A DNA stretch of 39,488 nt from an uncultured Prevotella sp. (GCA_934272845.1 CAKQSF010000018.1:1-39488); one strand, 5' to 3'; numbered from the stretch's first letter, positions 22,062 through 31,343 are shown. Numbers and translations: made by a program. The notes: generated by a model from the sequence alone, not told the origin.

Positions 22062-25031
22062 ATGAAGAGAGTATTATTACTATTAACCCTAATTATTGCG
22101 ACACTTGTATGTCAAGCCCATAATTACGACTTTACAGTACAACGCATATCCACCGTTAACGGTCTGCCCACAAACATTGTGACCCGTATATGGCAAGACA
22201 ATACTGGTTACGTATGGATAGAGACAGCAAACGGCGTGTGTCGATATGATGGCTACAGCGTCACGCAAATCAATAACAACGCACACCATAGAAGCATAAG
22301 GTCGGAAGTGCTGCGAACACGCGATGCGGAATGGGTAAGAATGGGTGCTGGCAAACTGGAGCGCAGGGGCAAGAACAATGCGAAACATTCGTGGCAGTTG
22401 ATACCCAAGGACGTTATTGCCTACACACACAATGACCACTTCCATGTGGCTGACGTGGATGATTATACGGAGGCTATTTCTACCTATGGCAGCGGTTTGT
22501 TCCTGTACGACAAACGCACGGGGGAACTGACACGCATAATCAATGACGGCATGAAGGACTACCCTTTCTTGACAACTCTCTTTGTAGACAATACTGGTTG
22601 TATATGGGTTGCGGCAGACTATTTAGGTATACTGTGCATTAGGATGAATACACAAAACTACTCGCACTGGTTGTTGGTCAACAACGCCACGATAAATGAC
22701 AATAACCATATAAGAAGCATTGCTCGCTTAGGCAGAAACACCTTGTGCATAGGCAACCAATTAGGGGATATTTACACGTATGACACACAGAAGCATACCG
22801 TTAACTTCATTAAACAGGCTCCTCAAAGGGTGTATTCCACTATGGTTGACAGGCATGGACAATTATGGATAGGCACTCGTGGCGCAGGGTTGTGGGTAGA
22901 CAATGAAAACATAAAGGGGCTGCCATCGCCACATATATATAAGATAATGGAAGACGCCAACGGCAATATTAGAGTAGCCATGTTGCAAGGTGGAGTGGCA
23001 ATAATAGGGAATAAAGGCATTAAGAACATATTGAGAGGTAAGAATTGCCATGACATGATATTCGATAATAAGGGACAATGGTGGGTGGCTGCCGAGGACT
23101 CCCTTTATGTTTTTGACACACACAGCAAGATGTTATCGCCTCAAGGCGTGGCGGCAGGCTATTTTGTTTGCCTATGCAAAGATGGGAACGGCAATATATG
23201 GGCAGGCAGCATTGGCAAAGGCATAATGAAATATGACTGTTCTGCCATAAAACCGAAGGCGACATTCTACAGCACAAGCAACGGACTGCCTAACAATAAT
23301 GTATACAGCATTGTGGAAGATACTAAAGGTAATATCTGGGTGGGTACGGAAGATGGACTGTCATACATCAATCCTACTACTGGCGATACGCGCAACTTAC
23401 ATTTCCCCATCAGTCCTTTGGCAAATGTTTTTAATGAGCGTGCTGCTGTCTGCCTGTCAAATGGACACCTAATATTTGGCACTCACGATGGCTTAATAGA
23501 AATAGACCCTGAGGCAACTGTTACCAACAACACACTGCCTAAGACTTCTATTACTTCTCTTATGATAAACGGGGAAAACTCTTCACTGGAGAACGCTAAC
23601 CTTAACTACAAGGAGCGCAACCTGACCTTCTTCTTCTCTAACTTCCAGTATTCTTCACTCAACAGTGTGCTTTACCAATATTGGCTTGAAGGTTTTGACA
23701 CTGCATGGTGTCAACCCACTAACGAACATAGCGTGATATACAGGAAGTTACCCCCTGGGCACTATGTTTTTCATGTTCGCTCTAACAACGGTATGGGGCA
23801 ATGGGGCAAGGAGACTACTTATGAGTTTACCATCAACCCACCCTTGTGGAACACATGGTGGGCATGGACTCTTTATCTTCTTCTGTTGGTTGCCATCGTC
23901 ATTATAGTGTGGCGCACAAGCCAGCGCATCTTGACTCTTCATCGCCAGATAGACGTGGAACGCAGGGTATCAGCGTTCAAGAAAGATTTTTACGACCGCA
24001 TAGAGCGCGAACTGAGCAATCCTGTCACCGTGCTTCATGGTGCTTCCGAGAATGTGAAGATTAATGGTACGTCGAAGACCACGGTGCAGAGCCTGCGACG
24101 TGGTTCTAAGCGTATGATGAGAATAATGGACATGATACGCCAATTCCATAAACTTAACGACATGGAAATACAGGCAAAGGCTGAAGCAGACTCTATAAAT
24201 GCCGAAACAGAGGTACGCTTCCGACAGATTGTTTCCAGTATTCATGCCGAAGAAACTGAATTTCGCGAAATGGCTCCACCGCCTATCAATCTTATCACAA
24301 TACTGATAATAGAGGACGATGAGGACAACCTGACGCATCTCACTGACACTATGAACCCTTATTTCCGTGTTATCGGTCAGCCCAATTTAGAGGAGTGCGA
24401 GGGTATGATAGCCAAGCATCACCCTTCCTTGATACTTCTCGACATTACCAACGATGAGAAGGCTGGATACGAACTGACACACCGTCTGCACGAGAATCTT
24501 CCTGCGCTGCCTGTTATTCACCTCTCGTTCTATGGAGATGACACGCACCAACTGCGTAGTCTGCGCTCTGGCGCAACAGACTACATAGTTAAGCCCTTCA
24601 GCGGGCAGGTGCTTTTAGAGCGTGTGCATAAGGTCTTAGAACTATCTGCTCACACCAACAGCGCAGACAAGGCACAGGAAAAGAAAGAGGTGCTGACAGA
24701 CGTTAAAGACAAGAAGTTTCTTGACCGCATGACGTCGATGTTACTGGCACATATAGGCGAGGAGGATTTCTCCGTAGAACAATGGGCAGAGACAATGAAT
24801 CTCGGTCGCACCCAGTTCTATAAACGCGTGAAGGAACTAACTGGCGAGACTCCTGTACAGCATCTCCACAGTGCTCGACTGGAATATGCCGCTGGTCTTT
24901 TGAAGGACACAAACGCCACTATCGAAGAGATTATGCTGAAGGCTGGATACCGTAACGCTACTTATTTTTATAATTCGTTTAAGAAGAAATATGGTATGTC
25001 GCCAAAGATGTACCGTAGTTGCGAAGGCTGA
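22062..25031 (+). CDS. hybrid two-component-type regulator lacking the kinase ATPase domain
   Basis: A 989-aa protein with a signal peptide (MKRVLLLLTLIIATLVCQAH) and reg_prop propeller repeats at about 25-480 (typical G-N-I-W-V/A-G-T patterns such as GLPNNNVYSIVEDTKGNIWVGT, here split by variants). A Y_Y_Y domain follows at 500-595 and one membrane helix at 598-620. The DHp-like helices at 625-740 have REL where histidine kinases have the phospho-acceptor HEL. The receiver domain at 747-870 keeps IIEDDEDN, the LLD phosphorylation site and VKPF. A C-terminal AraC HTH at 886-989 completes it. No HATPase_c N, G1 or G2 box exists between DHp and receiver, only about 127 aa after the membrane helix. 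Normal family members have 1300-1400 aa. It probably senses a pectin-derived sugar in the periplasm and regulates the flanking CAZyme genes. Confidence 0.9.
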   Translation: MKRVLLLLTLIIATLVCQAHNYDFTVQRISTVNGLPTNIVTRIWQDNTGYVWIETANGVCRYDGYSVTQINNNAHHRSIRSEVLRTRDAEWVRMGAGKLERRGKNNAKHSWQLIPKDVIAYTHNDHFHVADVDDYTEAISTYGSGLFLYDKRTGELTRIINDGMKDYPFLTTLFVDNTGCIWVAADYLGILCIRMNTQNYSHWLLVNNATINDNNHIRSIARLGRNTLCIGNQLGDIYTYDTQKHTVNFIKQAPQRVYSTMVDRHGQLWIGTRGAGLWVDNENIKGLPSPHIYKIMEDANGNIRVAMLQGGVAIIGNKGIKNILRGKNCHDMIFDNKGQWWVAAEDSLYVFDTHSKMLSPQGVAAGYFVCLCKDGNGNIWAGSIGKGIMKYDCSAIKPKATFYSTSNGLPNNNVYSIVEDTKGNIWVGTEDGLSYINPTTGDTRNLHFPISPLANVFNERAAVCLSNGHLIFGTHDGLIEIDPEATVTNNTLPKTSITSLMINGENSSLENANLNYKERNLTFFFSNFQYSSLNSVLYQYWLEGFDTAWCQPTNEHSVIYRKLPPGHYVFHVRSNNGMGQWGKETTYEFTINPPLWNTWWAWTLYLLLLVAIVIIVWRTSQRILTLHRQIDVERRVSAFKKDFYDRIERELSNPVTVLHGASENVKINGTSKTTVQSLRRGSKRMMRIMDMIRQFHKLNDMEIQAKAEADSINAETEVRFRQIVSSIHAEETEFREMAPPPINLITILIIEDDEDNLTHLTDTMNPYFRVIGQPNLEECEGMIAKHHPSLILLDITNDEKAGYELTHRLHENLPALPVIHLSFYGDDTHQLRSLRSGATDYIVKPFSGQVLLERVHKVLELSAHTNSADKAQEKKEVLTDVKDKKFLDRMTSMLLAHIGEEDFSVEQWAETMNLGRTQFYKRVKELTGETPVQHLHSARLEYAAGLLKDTNATIEEIMLKAGYRNATYFYNSFKKKYGMSPKMYRSCEG

Positions 25032-25053
25032 CGGGTTGTGACGTAGCCCACCT

Positions 25054-27039
25054 CTACTTTCCGTTTACCAACAGCAGTTGTACTAAAGCCCAGTCTTGGT
25101 CGTTGGCAAAGGCGTCATAATAGTGTGCTTTCTCGCCGTTTATCATGCGTGGATATAGGAAGGCGCAACTTGCCTTACCGTCTTCTGCAAACAGGCTTAG
25201 GTTGCCCATCACGGTGTCTATGGCTCGTTTGCTATACGAGGCATCGCCTGTGCAGAGTGCGTAATAATAGTATGTAGAAGCGTTTTCCGTGCTCCAGTAG
25301 TGTGGGAAGGTATCGCCAAAGTTTTGTATTTTTCCAAACCAGTAACCGTCCCAGTGTCTTATCGCGATACCATAGAGGTGGTGGCTCGGCTGGTGTCCCG
25401 CAAAGCCTTCGAGTGCTGGCAGCATGGTGCGTGCGCCTTCAAGGTATCGCTGTTGCTTTGTGGCGAGGTATGCCTCGCAGAGGAACTGCACTGCTGGCGC
25501 AATGATGCTCTGCTCGTAGTTCACCTCATGGCTGGGGAAGTGTAGCCCGTTCTTTACAAACACGTCGGCAGTCTTGCAGTAGTCCGCCAACAGCGTGTCG
25601 CGCTGCGCCGTCATGTTAGTCTCTTGCAGCACTCTTAGGCTCTGCGTCACGGGCATTCCTATGGCGTAGAAACCGTAACCGAAGCGTCGGAAGAACGCCC
25701 TCATGGTGCGGTAGCCGTATTCGGCATATTTCTTGTCATGGGTGATGTCGTACATACGGAAGTAAAAGTCTGCCACCCATGGGTAGTTGTAGCCGCGTAT
25801 CTTCTTCTCTCTCATGTATGAAGAGAAGGTAGTGAAGTCCTTGTCCTGCAGACGGTTCCTTACGAAGTCGGCATATCTCGTTAGCGACTGCATTATCTTC
25901 TGGCTCGGATGCGTCTTCTGCCATTCAGCCAACAGCACTCCCATGCCCAGTCTTTCCCTTCCGTCGTTAGTGTCGCTGCTGCGTCGTGCGTCGGTATTGA
26001 GGTATATGCTGTCGCCCTCGCAGTCGTACACCATGTAGGCACCGTAGCGTGGGTCGTTGGGGTTGTTCATCTGTTGGCGGTCAATGATGAAGTCGATACG
26101 CTTGCTTATCAGGTTCTCTATGGAACTAACGCAGAGCAGGTCTGCCCACGTCTGCTTGCCCTTTCCGTAGTTCAGCGTCACTCGTTGCTCACCAGTATTC
26201 TGCATACTGACGTGCTTTGTCTGCACAGTACCCTTTGCCGACACCAGTCTTACGATAGCCGTCTCTCCTTTTTCATAGACGTATTTGTCTGCCACCGCCA
26301 TCACTCCGCCGTTGCTGAGCATCTTGCTGACGAAGTTCTCGTGGTCACTATACGTAAAGACGCGCCACGCTAAGACCATCTTTCCGCCCTGCTTCAGCAC
26401 GGTGTCGCTTGGTGCCAAGGCTATCACTCCACGTGAGTTAGAGCCGCCCTTTGTTCTGTCGCGTTCCCAAATGTCATAGTCGGCAATGTTTCCCTTCACT
26501 GTCATCAGTGCTATGCCCTCTCCGTGTCCGTCCATTCGCTGTGCTTCCACGTATGCAGCACTGCCTCCTGCCCATATATGCGTGTTGCATCGAGCCGTCA
26601 TGCAGGTTTTGCTGTCGGGGTAGTTGTCGTTGAATGGGGTGTAGATGCCCATATTGGTCAGCAGTGCCTGCGTCTTACCTGTATTAGTAAAGGTGTATGT
26701 CTCGGTCAGTTCTCCCTTCTTCAGTGTTCTCTCCACGGTGATGTCTATGTCGCCAGCCTTATAGCGCACCGTGCCCTTTGCGTTAGTAGCGTATGGCGAT
26801 GACCATGCAGTGCGTTTGCCATTGACGGTCATGTAGCCCAGTCCCCAGCCGTAGTTGTCCTTTATCCACGCATACTGCGAACCGTCTGTCTTCATCAGCC
26901 AGTTCATGGTGTTATCCGTATTGCCCGTTATGGCAATGCTGTTCAGTGCACCTGTGCGGTTGTTTGTGGTGTAGGTAACGTTGCCAGCAGAGGCAATAGC
27001 GGTTGCGATGAGCAACATAAAGGATAGCAGAAATCTCAT
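25054..27039 (-). CDS. secreted protein, putative (alpha/alpha) barrel glycosidase
   Basis: This 661-aa exported protein (signal ending AIASAG) has an N-terminal beta-sandwich-like half with short Gly/Asn-rich strands (YGWGLGYMTVNGKR, TYTFTNTGKTQALLTNMGIYTPF). From about residue 310 to the end comes a helical half with the spacing of six-hairpin glycosidases (RERLGMGVLLAEW, YNYPWVADFYFRMYD, NYEQSIIAPAVQFLCEAYLAT, DTFPHYWSTENASTYYYYAL). This architecture occurs in several uronic-acid-related glycoside hydrolases and lyases (for example GH105, GH154), but I cannot assign the family. Convergent with the regulator (22 bp apart), it probably belongs to the same pectin regulon. A -7 box lies 30-35 bases upstream. 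Confidence 0.6.
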   Translation of the reverse strand: MRFLLSFMLLIATAIASAGNVTYTTNNRTGALNSIAITGNTDNTMNWLMKTDGSQYAWIKDNYGWGLGYMTVNGKRTAWSSPYATNAKGTVRYKAGDIDITVERTLKKGELTETYTFTNTGKTQALLTNMGIYTPFNDNYPDSKTCMTARCNTHIWAGGSAAYVEAQRMDGHGEGIALMTVKGNIADYDIWERDRTKGGSNSRGVIALAPSDTVLKQGGKMVLAWRVFTYSDHENFVSKMLSNGGVMAVADKYVYEKGETAIVRLVSAKGTVQTKHVSMQNTGEQRVTLNYGKGKQTWADLLCVSSIENLISKRIDFIIDRQQMNNPNDPRYGAYMVYDCEGDSIYLNTDARRSSDTNDGRERLGMGVLLAEWQKTHPSQKIMQSLTRYADFVRNRLQDKDFTTFSSYMREKKIRGYNYPWVADFYFRMYDITHDKKYAEYGYRTMRAFFRRFGYGFYAIGMPVTQSLRVLQETNMTAQRDTLLADYCKTADVFVKNGLHFPSHEVNYEQSIIAPAVQFLCEAYLATKQQRYLEGARTMLPALEGFAGHQPSHHLYGIAIRHWDGYWFGKIQNFGDTFPHYWSTENASTYYYYALCTGDASYSKRAIDTVMGNLSLFAEDGKASCAFLYPRMINGEKAHYYDAFANDQDWALVQLLLVNGK

Positions 27040-27074
27040 TCTTCGTATGATTAATTAATGTTAGTAAGTGGTTG

Positions 27075-27082
27075 CAAAGTTA
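27075..27082 (-). promoter_or_regulatory. -7 promoter box of the barrel protein gene
   Basis: Minus-strand TAACTTTG matches TAnnTTTG and lies 35 bases before the ATG. No TTG is seen 19-21 bases upstream. Confidence 0.55.
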
Positions 27083-27210
27083 ACAATAATAAATGTTTTG
27101 TGAGAGTTCTTACGTATCAAAAAAGTTAAATTAAGTATCATCTTGCCCTTTTCACTCTCTTCCACACTTACTTATCTTTCTTTAAAAAGGAAAGACGAAG
27201 AGTATTACAC

Positions 27211-27262
27211 AAAAAAAAGGAGGACGAAAAAACGCCATGCCCTACATGGTGCTTCGCCCTCC
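27211..27262 (-). terminator. terminator of the binding-module/esterase gene
   Basis: GGAGGACGAA (27219-27228) pairs with TTCGCCCTCC (27253-27262), with an inner CCATG/CATGG stem, followed on the minus strand by an eight-base T run (27218-27211). It ends the transcript from 27306-29654. Confidence 0.85.
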
Positions 27263-27305
27263 TCTCGCTAATTCAAGGAGAATAGTGACTTATGATGAAA
27301 AATTA

Positions 27306-29654
27306 TTAACGCGCTCTATTCCATGTTTTCACTGTGCCATCGCTGTATGTGGCACGTGTTACGTATATGCCCTCTGTTGGCGGAACTGTCAGTTCTATGC
27401 CACTGACGGTGTAATACTTCACTGATACCATCTCTGCGTTTGCCTCAACAGCGTCGACCGCTGTAGGAGTGTCGCCCTTGGTGTGAGAGAAGAGCCAGTT
27501 GAGCCTTTCTGTGGTGTAACTCTGTATGCAGGTCATCTCGTGTGTCCAGCCCTCTTCGGTAGACACGTTCACGTCGTCGCCCAGTGGCTTAAGGCTGTTG
27601 GCGAAGGCGCAAGCAGCGTCGGCATTCATGATATTGTCAGCCAATCCCATTACTACGCACACTGGTGTCTTAGCCACATTCTCAGCAATAAGCCCTGAAG
27701 TGTTGCCCGCAACAGGCATTGCTGCTGCAAAGAGGTCGGTGTAAGCGTTGAGCATACTCCATGTGCCTGTGCCACCCATTGAGCCTCCGAGGAGGTATAT
27801 GCGGTTGGGGTCGATGCCTTCTGTAGTCACCATGCTGTTGATAAGTCCGGCGAGCACGAGGTTCATCTTTCCTCCCCACGACATTGTAGAGGGGCATTGC
27901 GGAACGAGCATCACGGCACTCATGCCCTTGCCTGCAAGATAGTTGTATATAGAGTCGGTGCCAGGCTCAAGCAGTTGCTTCTCGTTGTCATTGCCCTTGC
28001 TTGACCCACCGTGCAGGTAGATTACGAGTGCCGCTTTGCCAGCGTCAGGATTTATAACGGCTTTGCGGTATGGCAGTGTCGTTGTTGCAAGGGTGAATGT
28101 GGCGCGAGAGTATTTCTCTATCGCCGTCATGGTTCCGTATGGTGTGCGCAGTGCCGCTATCTGTGCTATGTAGCGAGCCTCAGCAGAGTGGTAGAGGGTG
28201 TATGCATCACCCATCTTCAGCAGTGGAGAGGTAAGCATAAGGCTCAGTGCTGGTGCCGTTCCGCCCGCCTCAGCGGTATAGTCACGCTGCAGGTCAAACG
28301 TCATCACGCTGCCTCCGTCGGCGTCTTTCAGTGTAATAGTGCCCATAGGCAGCAGTCCGGTGAAGAACATAGTGGGCTGTGCGCCCTCCGTAACGACGGG
28401 TTTAGGTATCTGCTTGCTGTCGCCACCTATGCATACTATGCTTCCGCCCGTGACGTAGAGTTTCTTGTAAGGTGAGCGATCGTTAACGTCGATGCCCAAC
28501 TCATGCAGGTAGTTGCCCATGGTTACTATGTCGCCTGCTTTAATATATAGGCTACCGTTAGTGTCAATGCCATCGTTGTCAAGTGACGAGAGGTAGTATT
28601 TTCCCCCATTGATGACTATGTCGCCAGCGGCATTGATGCAGTCGTCATAGGTTGTAATGTTATAGTCTCCCCCCGTCAGCGTCATCGTGGCTTTGCTTTC
28701 CAGCCCCTCTCCGCCGTCTTCGGTGGTGTGTATGCGTATGGTTCCGTCAGCAATCAGCATGCCCATCTCCGCCTTCACCGCCTTTGGCGAGTTGCTCATG
28801 TTGTCGGGTATGTCGTCAGGCGTGTCGCGCAGGTTCTCGCATGACGGGTCGATGTATCGTCTGCCCGTAGTGGTAACGTTGATGTTGCCTCCCTTCATGG
28901 TAAAGACACTGTCGCAGTTTACGCCCTTTCCGCCTTCGCCAGTGCTGAGCAGCGTCAGGGTTCCATTGTTTATGGTCACGTTGCCCGCTGCGTTGATGCA
29001 CGATGGTGCCTTGGTCTTCATGTCTTCCTCGTCCCAAAAGCCGCCGCCTGTGGTGGTAACATTCAGTTTTCCGCTGTTCATTACGAAGCAACTGTCGAGG
29101 TTGAAGCCATCCTTTACGGTTGCCTTCACGATGATGTCGCCCCCTTCAATGGTCAACGCTCCCTCGCCCTTATATGCCTGTTTGGTATTGCCGTTGATGT
29201 AAAGCGTCCCTCCTCCACTGATGATGCCGTTGCCTTTGTTGAGCAGACATGCCTTGTGTGTGCCCAGTGTAGCGTCAGTAAGCGTGTTTACCGTACCATC
29301 GGCAATGATGAAGCGCACCGTTTTCTTGTTCTTCGTCTTTATGGCGTAGCCCTCTTGCGAGGTCAGCGTCAGTCCATTGAGCGTCACGGTGGCGTCACGT
29401 TCGGCATTGAGCGTGAATGAGCCGTTAGTCGTTGCACCCTGCAGCGTTACCGCGATGTCGGCGTCAGCCTCTTCGGTCTGCGTCACGACGACATTGGCTC
29501 CGTTGGTCTCTACCGTTGTGTAGGGCAGTGCCTCGTCAGAAACTGTTGTCACGGCTTCATCGCCATTATACTTCACCGTCACGACATTGGCGGCGTACAC
29601 TGCCGCTGTCAGTAGCAGCAGCAGTGTTGTAGTGATTAGGTGCTTTGTCTTCAT
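27306..29654 (-). CDS. fusion of Cthe_2159-like pectin-binding beta-helix and esterase
   Basis: This 782-aa secreted protein has a signal ending AAVYAANV. Residues 25 to about 440 contain repeated strands with conserved GG-turns (GGTLYINGNTKQAYKGEG, NINVTTTGRR, CINAAGDIVINGG, DGIDTNGSLYIKAGD) as in the carbohydrate-binding domain family of Clostridium thermocellum Cthe_2159, which binds polygalacturonic acid and cellulose. Residues about 540-745 are an alpha/beta hydrolase: oxyanion YLHGGSSKGND, nucleophile GGSMGGTGTWSM, acid in GLADNIMNAD, and a His in GWTHEM. It is best read as a surface esterase tethered to pectin. The C-terminal tail YYTVSGIEL ... GIYVTRATYSDG resembles the tails of the other exported enzymes. 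Confidence 0.87.
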   Translation of the reverse strand: MKTKHLITTTLLLLLTAAVYAANVVTVKYNGDEAVTTVSDEALPYTTVETNGANVVVTQTEEADADIAVTLQGATTNGSFTLNAERDATVTLNGLTLTSQEGYAIKTKNKKTVRFIIADGTVNTLTDATLGTHKACLLNKGNGIISGGGTLYINGNTKQAYKGEGALTIEGGDIIVKATVKDGFNLDSCFVMNSGKLNVTTTGGGFWDEEDMKTKAPSCINAAGNVTINNGTLTLLSTGEGGKGVNCDSVFTMKGGNINVTTTGRRYIDPSCENLRDTPDDIPDNMSNSPKAVKAEMGMLIADGTIRIHTTEDGGEGLESKATMTLTGGDYNITTYDDCINAAGDIVINGGKYYLSSLDNDGIDTNGSLYIKAGDIVTMGNYLHELGIDVNDRSPYKKLYVTGGSIVCIGGDSKQIPKPVVTEGAQPTMFFTGLLPMGTITLKDADGGSVMTFDLQRDYTAEAGGTAPALSLMLTSPLLKMGDAYTLYHSAEARYIAQIAALRTPYGTMTAIEKYSRATFTLATTTLPYRKAVINPDAGKAALVIYLHGGSSKGNDNEKQLLEPGTDSIYNYLAGKGMSAVMLVPQCPSTMSWGGKMNLVLAGLINSMVTTEGIDPNRIYLLGGSMGGTGTWSMLNAYTDLFAAAMPVAGNTSGLIAENVAKTPVCVVMGLADNIMNADAACAFANSLKPLGDDVNVSTEEGWTHEMTCIQSYTTERLNWLFSHTKGDTPTAVDAVEANAEMVSVKYYTVSGIELTVPPTEGIYVTRATYSDGTVKTWNRAR

Positions 29655-29786
29655 AGTTTCTTATGACTATATTGATTTATTTTGCTGTAGTATTTTCAGT
29701 CAAAATAAGAGGTATCAAATTAGTTCGTAATATGATAATGATTAGGAAGTAATCAGGTCAAGATTATGAGGTAATTAAGCCCATAT

Positions 29787-30236
29787 TTATTTTACCCTTC
29801 TTTGCGAGTGCCTATGCTCCAATTGTCGCATCATCTGGCGTTCCAGTTCGTAGACCCTGTCAATCTGTTTCGGTGTAAGGAACTGACGGTAGATGTTGTA
29901 GTATTTCTCCCTTATGGCGAGAATCTGCTTGCTACGCTCAAAGCGTTGCTGCATGTTGGCGTCAGTATCTCTTTCAGCCTGTTTTCGGCGTGAGACGCGC
30001 GGTCCGAGTGCCCATATCTCCTTTTGAAAGTCGCCATAGGTTTTCACGAACCTCTCCGTGGTCTTATCGTCAAGGGCTATGACGTGGGCAATGTAGCGTG
30101 CCTGCTTCTCCGCCAATTCCTCGCGTGTAACGGTTCTCTCGCTTCTTTCACCTCTACCACGTTGCTGTGCCTGCGATGTTACACTGCCTGTGAGCGTTAG
30201 GCAGAGGGTTATCATTATAATATAAAAGTATCTCAT
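29787..30236 (-). CDS. Spy/CpxP-like periplasmic protein
   Basis: The 149-aa protein has a signal peptide (ending VTSQAQQ) and a mature part that is almost all helix and rich in Arg, Gln and Glu. FLTPKQIDRVYELE near residue 117 fits the LTxxQ motif of the Spy/CpxP family, which act as periplasmic chaperones or stress sensors. It is the third gene after the ECF sigma factor and the putative anti-sigma gene, 19 bases downstream of the latter, which suggests a cell-envelope stress operon. Zinc-resistance-type sensors have the same fold, so the ligand is open. Confidence 0.75.
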   Translation of the reverse strand: MRYFYIIMITLCLTLTGSVTSQAQQRGRGERSERTVTREELAEKQARYIAHVIALDDKTTERFVKTYGDFQKEIWALGPRVSRRKQAERDTDANMQQRFERSKQILAIREKYYNIYRQFLTPKQIDRVYELERQMMRQLEHRHSQRRVK

Positions 30237-30255
30237 GATTGTCGTTCTTTAGGGG

Positions 30256-30585
30256 TTAATAATTTTGCATAAAAGTATCGTCGCTATATGCTTCGAGCAT
30301 AAACGCCTGATCCTCATGCGATAGTTCAGCGAAAGCATCCTGCACATCGTTCATGTCCGTGGGCTTGTTATGGTGAATAAAGCCTACGGTGAGCAGTATC
30401 GCCACTGATGCCGCAGCTGTCCACAATTGCCAGTACTTGCGTTTACGTACCGCTACGTGCATCACGGTCTGCTGTTGCTGCTTTACCTGTTCCCACACCC
30501 TCTGCTGCATCTCGTCAAAGAAGCCGTCGGGCACGGTGTAAGGCATCTGCTTGTTATTGCTTATATCGTTTATGTAGTCTGTCAT
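30256..30585 (-). CDS. putative anti-sigma factor, single membrane span
   Basis: A 109-aa protein with about 48 cytoplasmic residues, a helix near 52-70 (LWTAAASVAILLTVGFI) and a short outer tail ending DDTFMQNY. Its ATG overlaps the stop codon of the ECF sigma gene (ATGA), so the two are translationally coupled, as is usual for sigma/anti-sigma pairs. No zinc HxxxCxxC motif is present, so it would bind the sigma factor in another way. The function is inferred from position and topology; no family was recognised. Confidence 0.65.
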   Translation of the reverse strand: MTDYINDISNNKQMPYTVPDGFFDEMQQRVWEQVKQQQQTVMHVAVRKRKYWQLWTAAASVAILLTVGFIHHNKPTDMNDVQDAFAELSHEDQAFMLEAYSDDTFMQNY

Positions 30586-31109
30586 GTATTTTCTTTTATA
30601 TAGTTCTTAATTTTCTTTGTTGCCAGATGGTAGGCTACCTTCACGGACGCCCATGTAGAGCCTATCACCTCGGCAATGTCCTCAAAACTCATGTTGTCGT
30701 AGTATCTCATGTTGAATGCCAACTGCTGTTTCTCGGGCAGTGTCAGTATAGCCTGTTGCAACCTCACGGTAGCCTCGTTTGTCAAATCCGTATACGGTTC
30801 ACCGTTTATCTGCCACAGGTTGACATACTTGTCGAGCGGCATAGAGTCTTTCATACGTTCCTTGGCGCGCAGAGCCTCATTGGTGGCGATGCGGTAGATC
30901 CACGCGTCGAGCGACTTATCAGGATTATAGTTCTGGATGTTACGAAACACTCTCACAAATGTTTCCTGCGTAGCGTCCGCCGCATCCTCATGGCTCACCA
31001 CGATGCGCCGTATGTGCCAGTATACTGGCTCACGGTACTTCTTCATGAGAATGCGAAAACCTTTCTCTAAGTCATCGTTCAGTATGTCTATGATATCCTG
31101 TCCGGTCAT
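30582..31109 (-). CDS. ECF RNA polymerase sigma factor
   Basis: The 175-aa sigma-70 family protein has region 2 (YREPVYWHIRRIVVSHEDAADATQETFVRVFRNIQNYNPDKSLDAWIYRIATN, recognisable by DAADATQETF and AWIYRIA) and region 4 (LPEKQQLAFNMRYYDNMSFEDIAEVIGSTWASVKVAYHLATKKI). The length fits ECF factors. It begins a three-gene operon with a coupled membrane protein and a Spy-like protein, and probably controls its own promoter. Confidence 0.95.
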   Translation of the reverse strand: MTGQDIIDILNDDLEKGFRILMKKYREPVYWHIRRIVVSHEDAADATQETFVRVFRNIQNYNPDKSLDAWIYRIATNEALRAKERMKDSMPLDKYVNLWQINGEPYTDLTNEATVRLQQAILTLPEKQQLAFNMRYYDNMSFEDIAEVIGSTWASVKVAYHLATKKIKNYIKENT

Positions 31110-31163
31110 TTATCAATCTTTTTAAAACAAATGTTACTGTAGCATTGCTTTTAGGCCGCCTTC

Positions 31164-31195
31164 ATTATATAAGACCCGTAAAGAGGAAAAAAGTT
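31164..31195 (-). promoter_or_regulatory. possible autoregulated ECF promoter
   Basis: Upstream of the sigma gene the minus strand reads AACTTTTTTC, then about 10 bases, then GTCTTATATAAT (31175-31164). No TAnnTTTG box fits here. The A/T-blocks at -35- and -10-like distance are compatible with an ECF-type promoter; this is a guess from position. Confidence 0.3.
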
Positions 31196-31269
31196 AAAAG
31201 CGAAATTACAAATAATTTTACAGATATGGAAATTTCATGGTATCTATATACCTTTTCAGTGTAATTCTT

Positions 31270-31299
31270 TTGTAATTCAAAATAAAAGAAGTAAATTTG
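31270..31299 (+). promoter_or_regulatory. promoter of the PD-(D/E)XK/M15 pair
   Basis: TTG (31270-31272, within TCTTTTG), a 19-bp spacer, TAAATTTG (31292-31299): a full consensus match. The leader is about 40 bases and contains AGAGAGGAG some 15 bases before the ATG. Confidence 0.8.
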
Positions 31300-31343
31300 C
31301 GGAAACAATAATATAATAAAATAGAGAGGAGAAAAAAATATAT

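Noticed and set aside
5178..29654. A classic Sus-type polysaccharide utilisation locus
   Set aside because: No SusC-like TonB receptor or SusD-like lipoprotein is present in the window, so only an enzyme and regulator cluster can be claimed.
30408..31070. Plus-strand frame of 220 codons
   Set aside because: Lies fully opposite the anti-sigma and ECF sigma genes, which have clear motifs; Cys-rich nonsense-like product.
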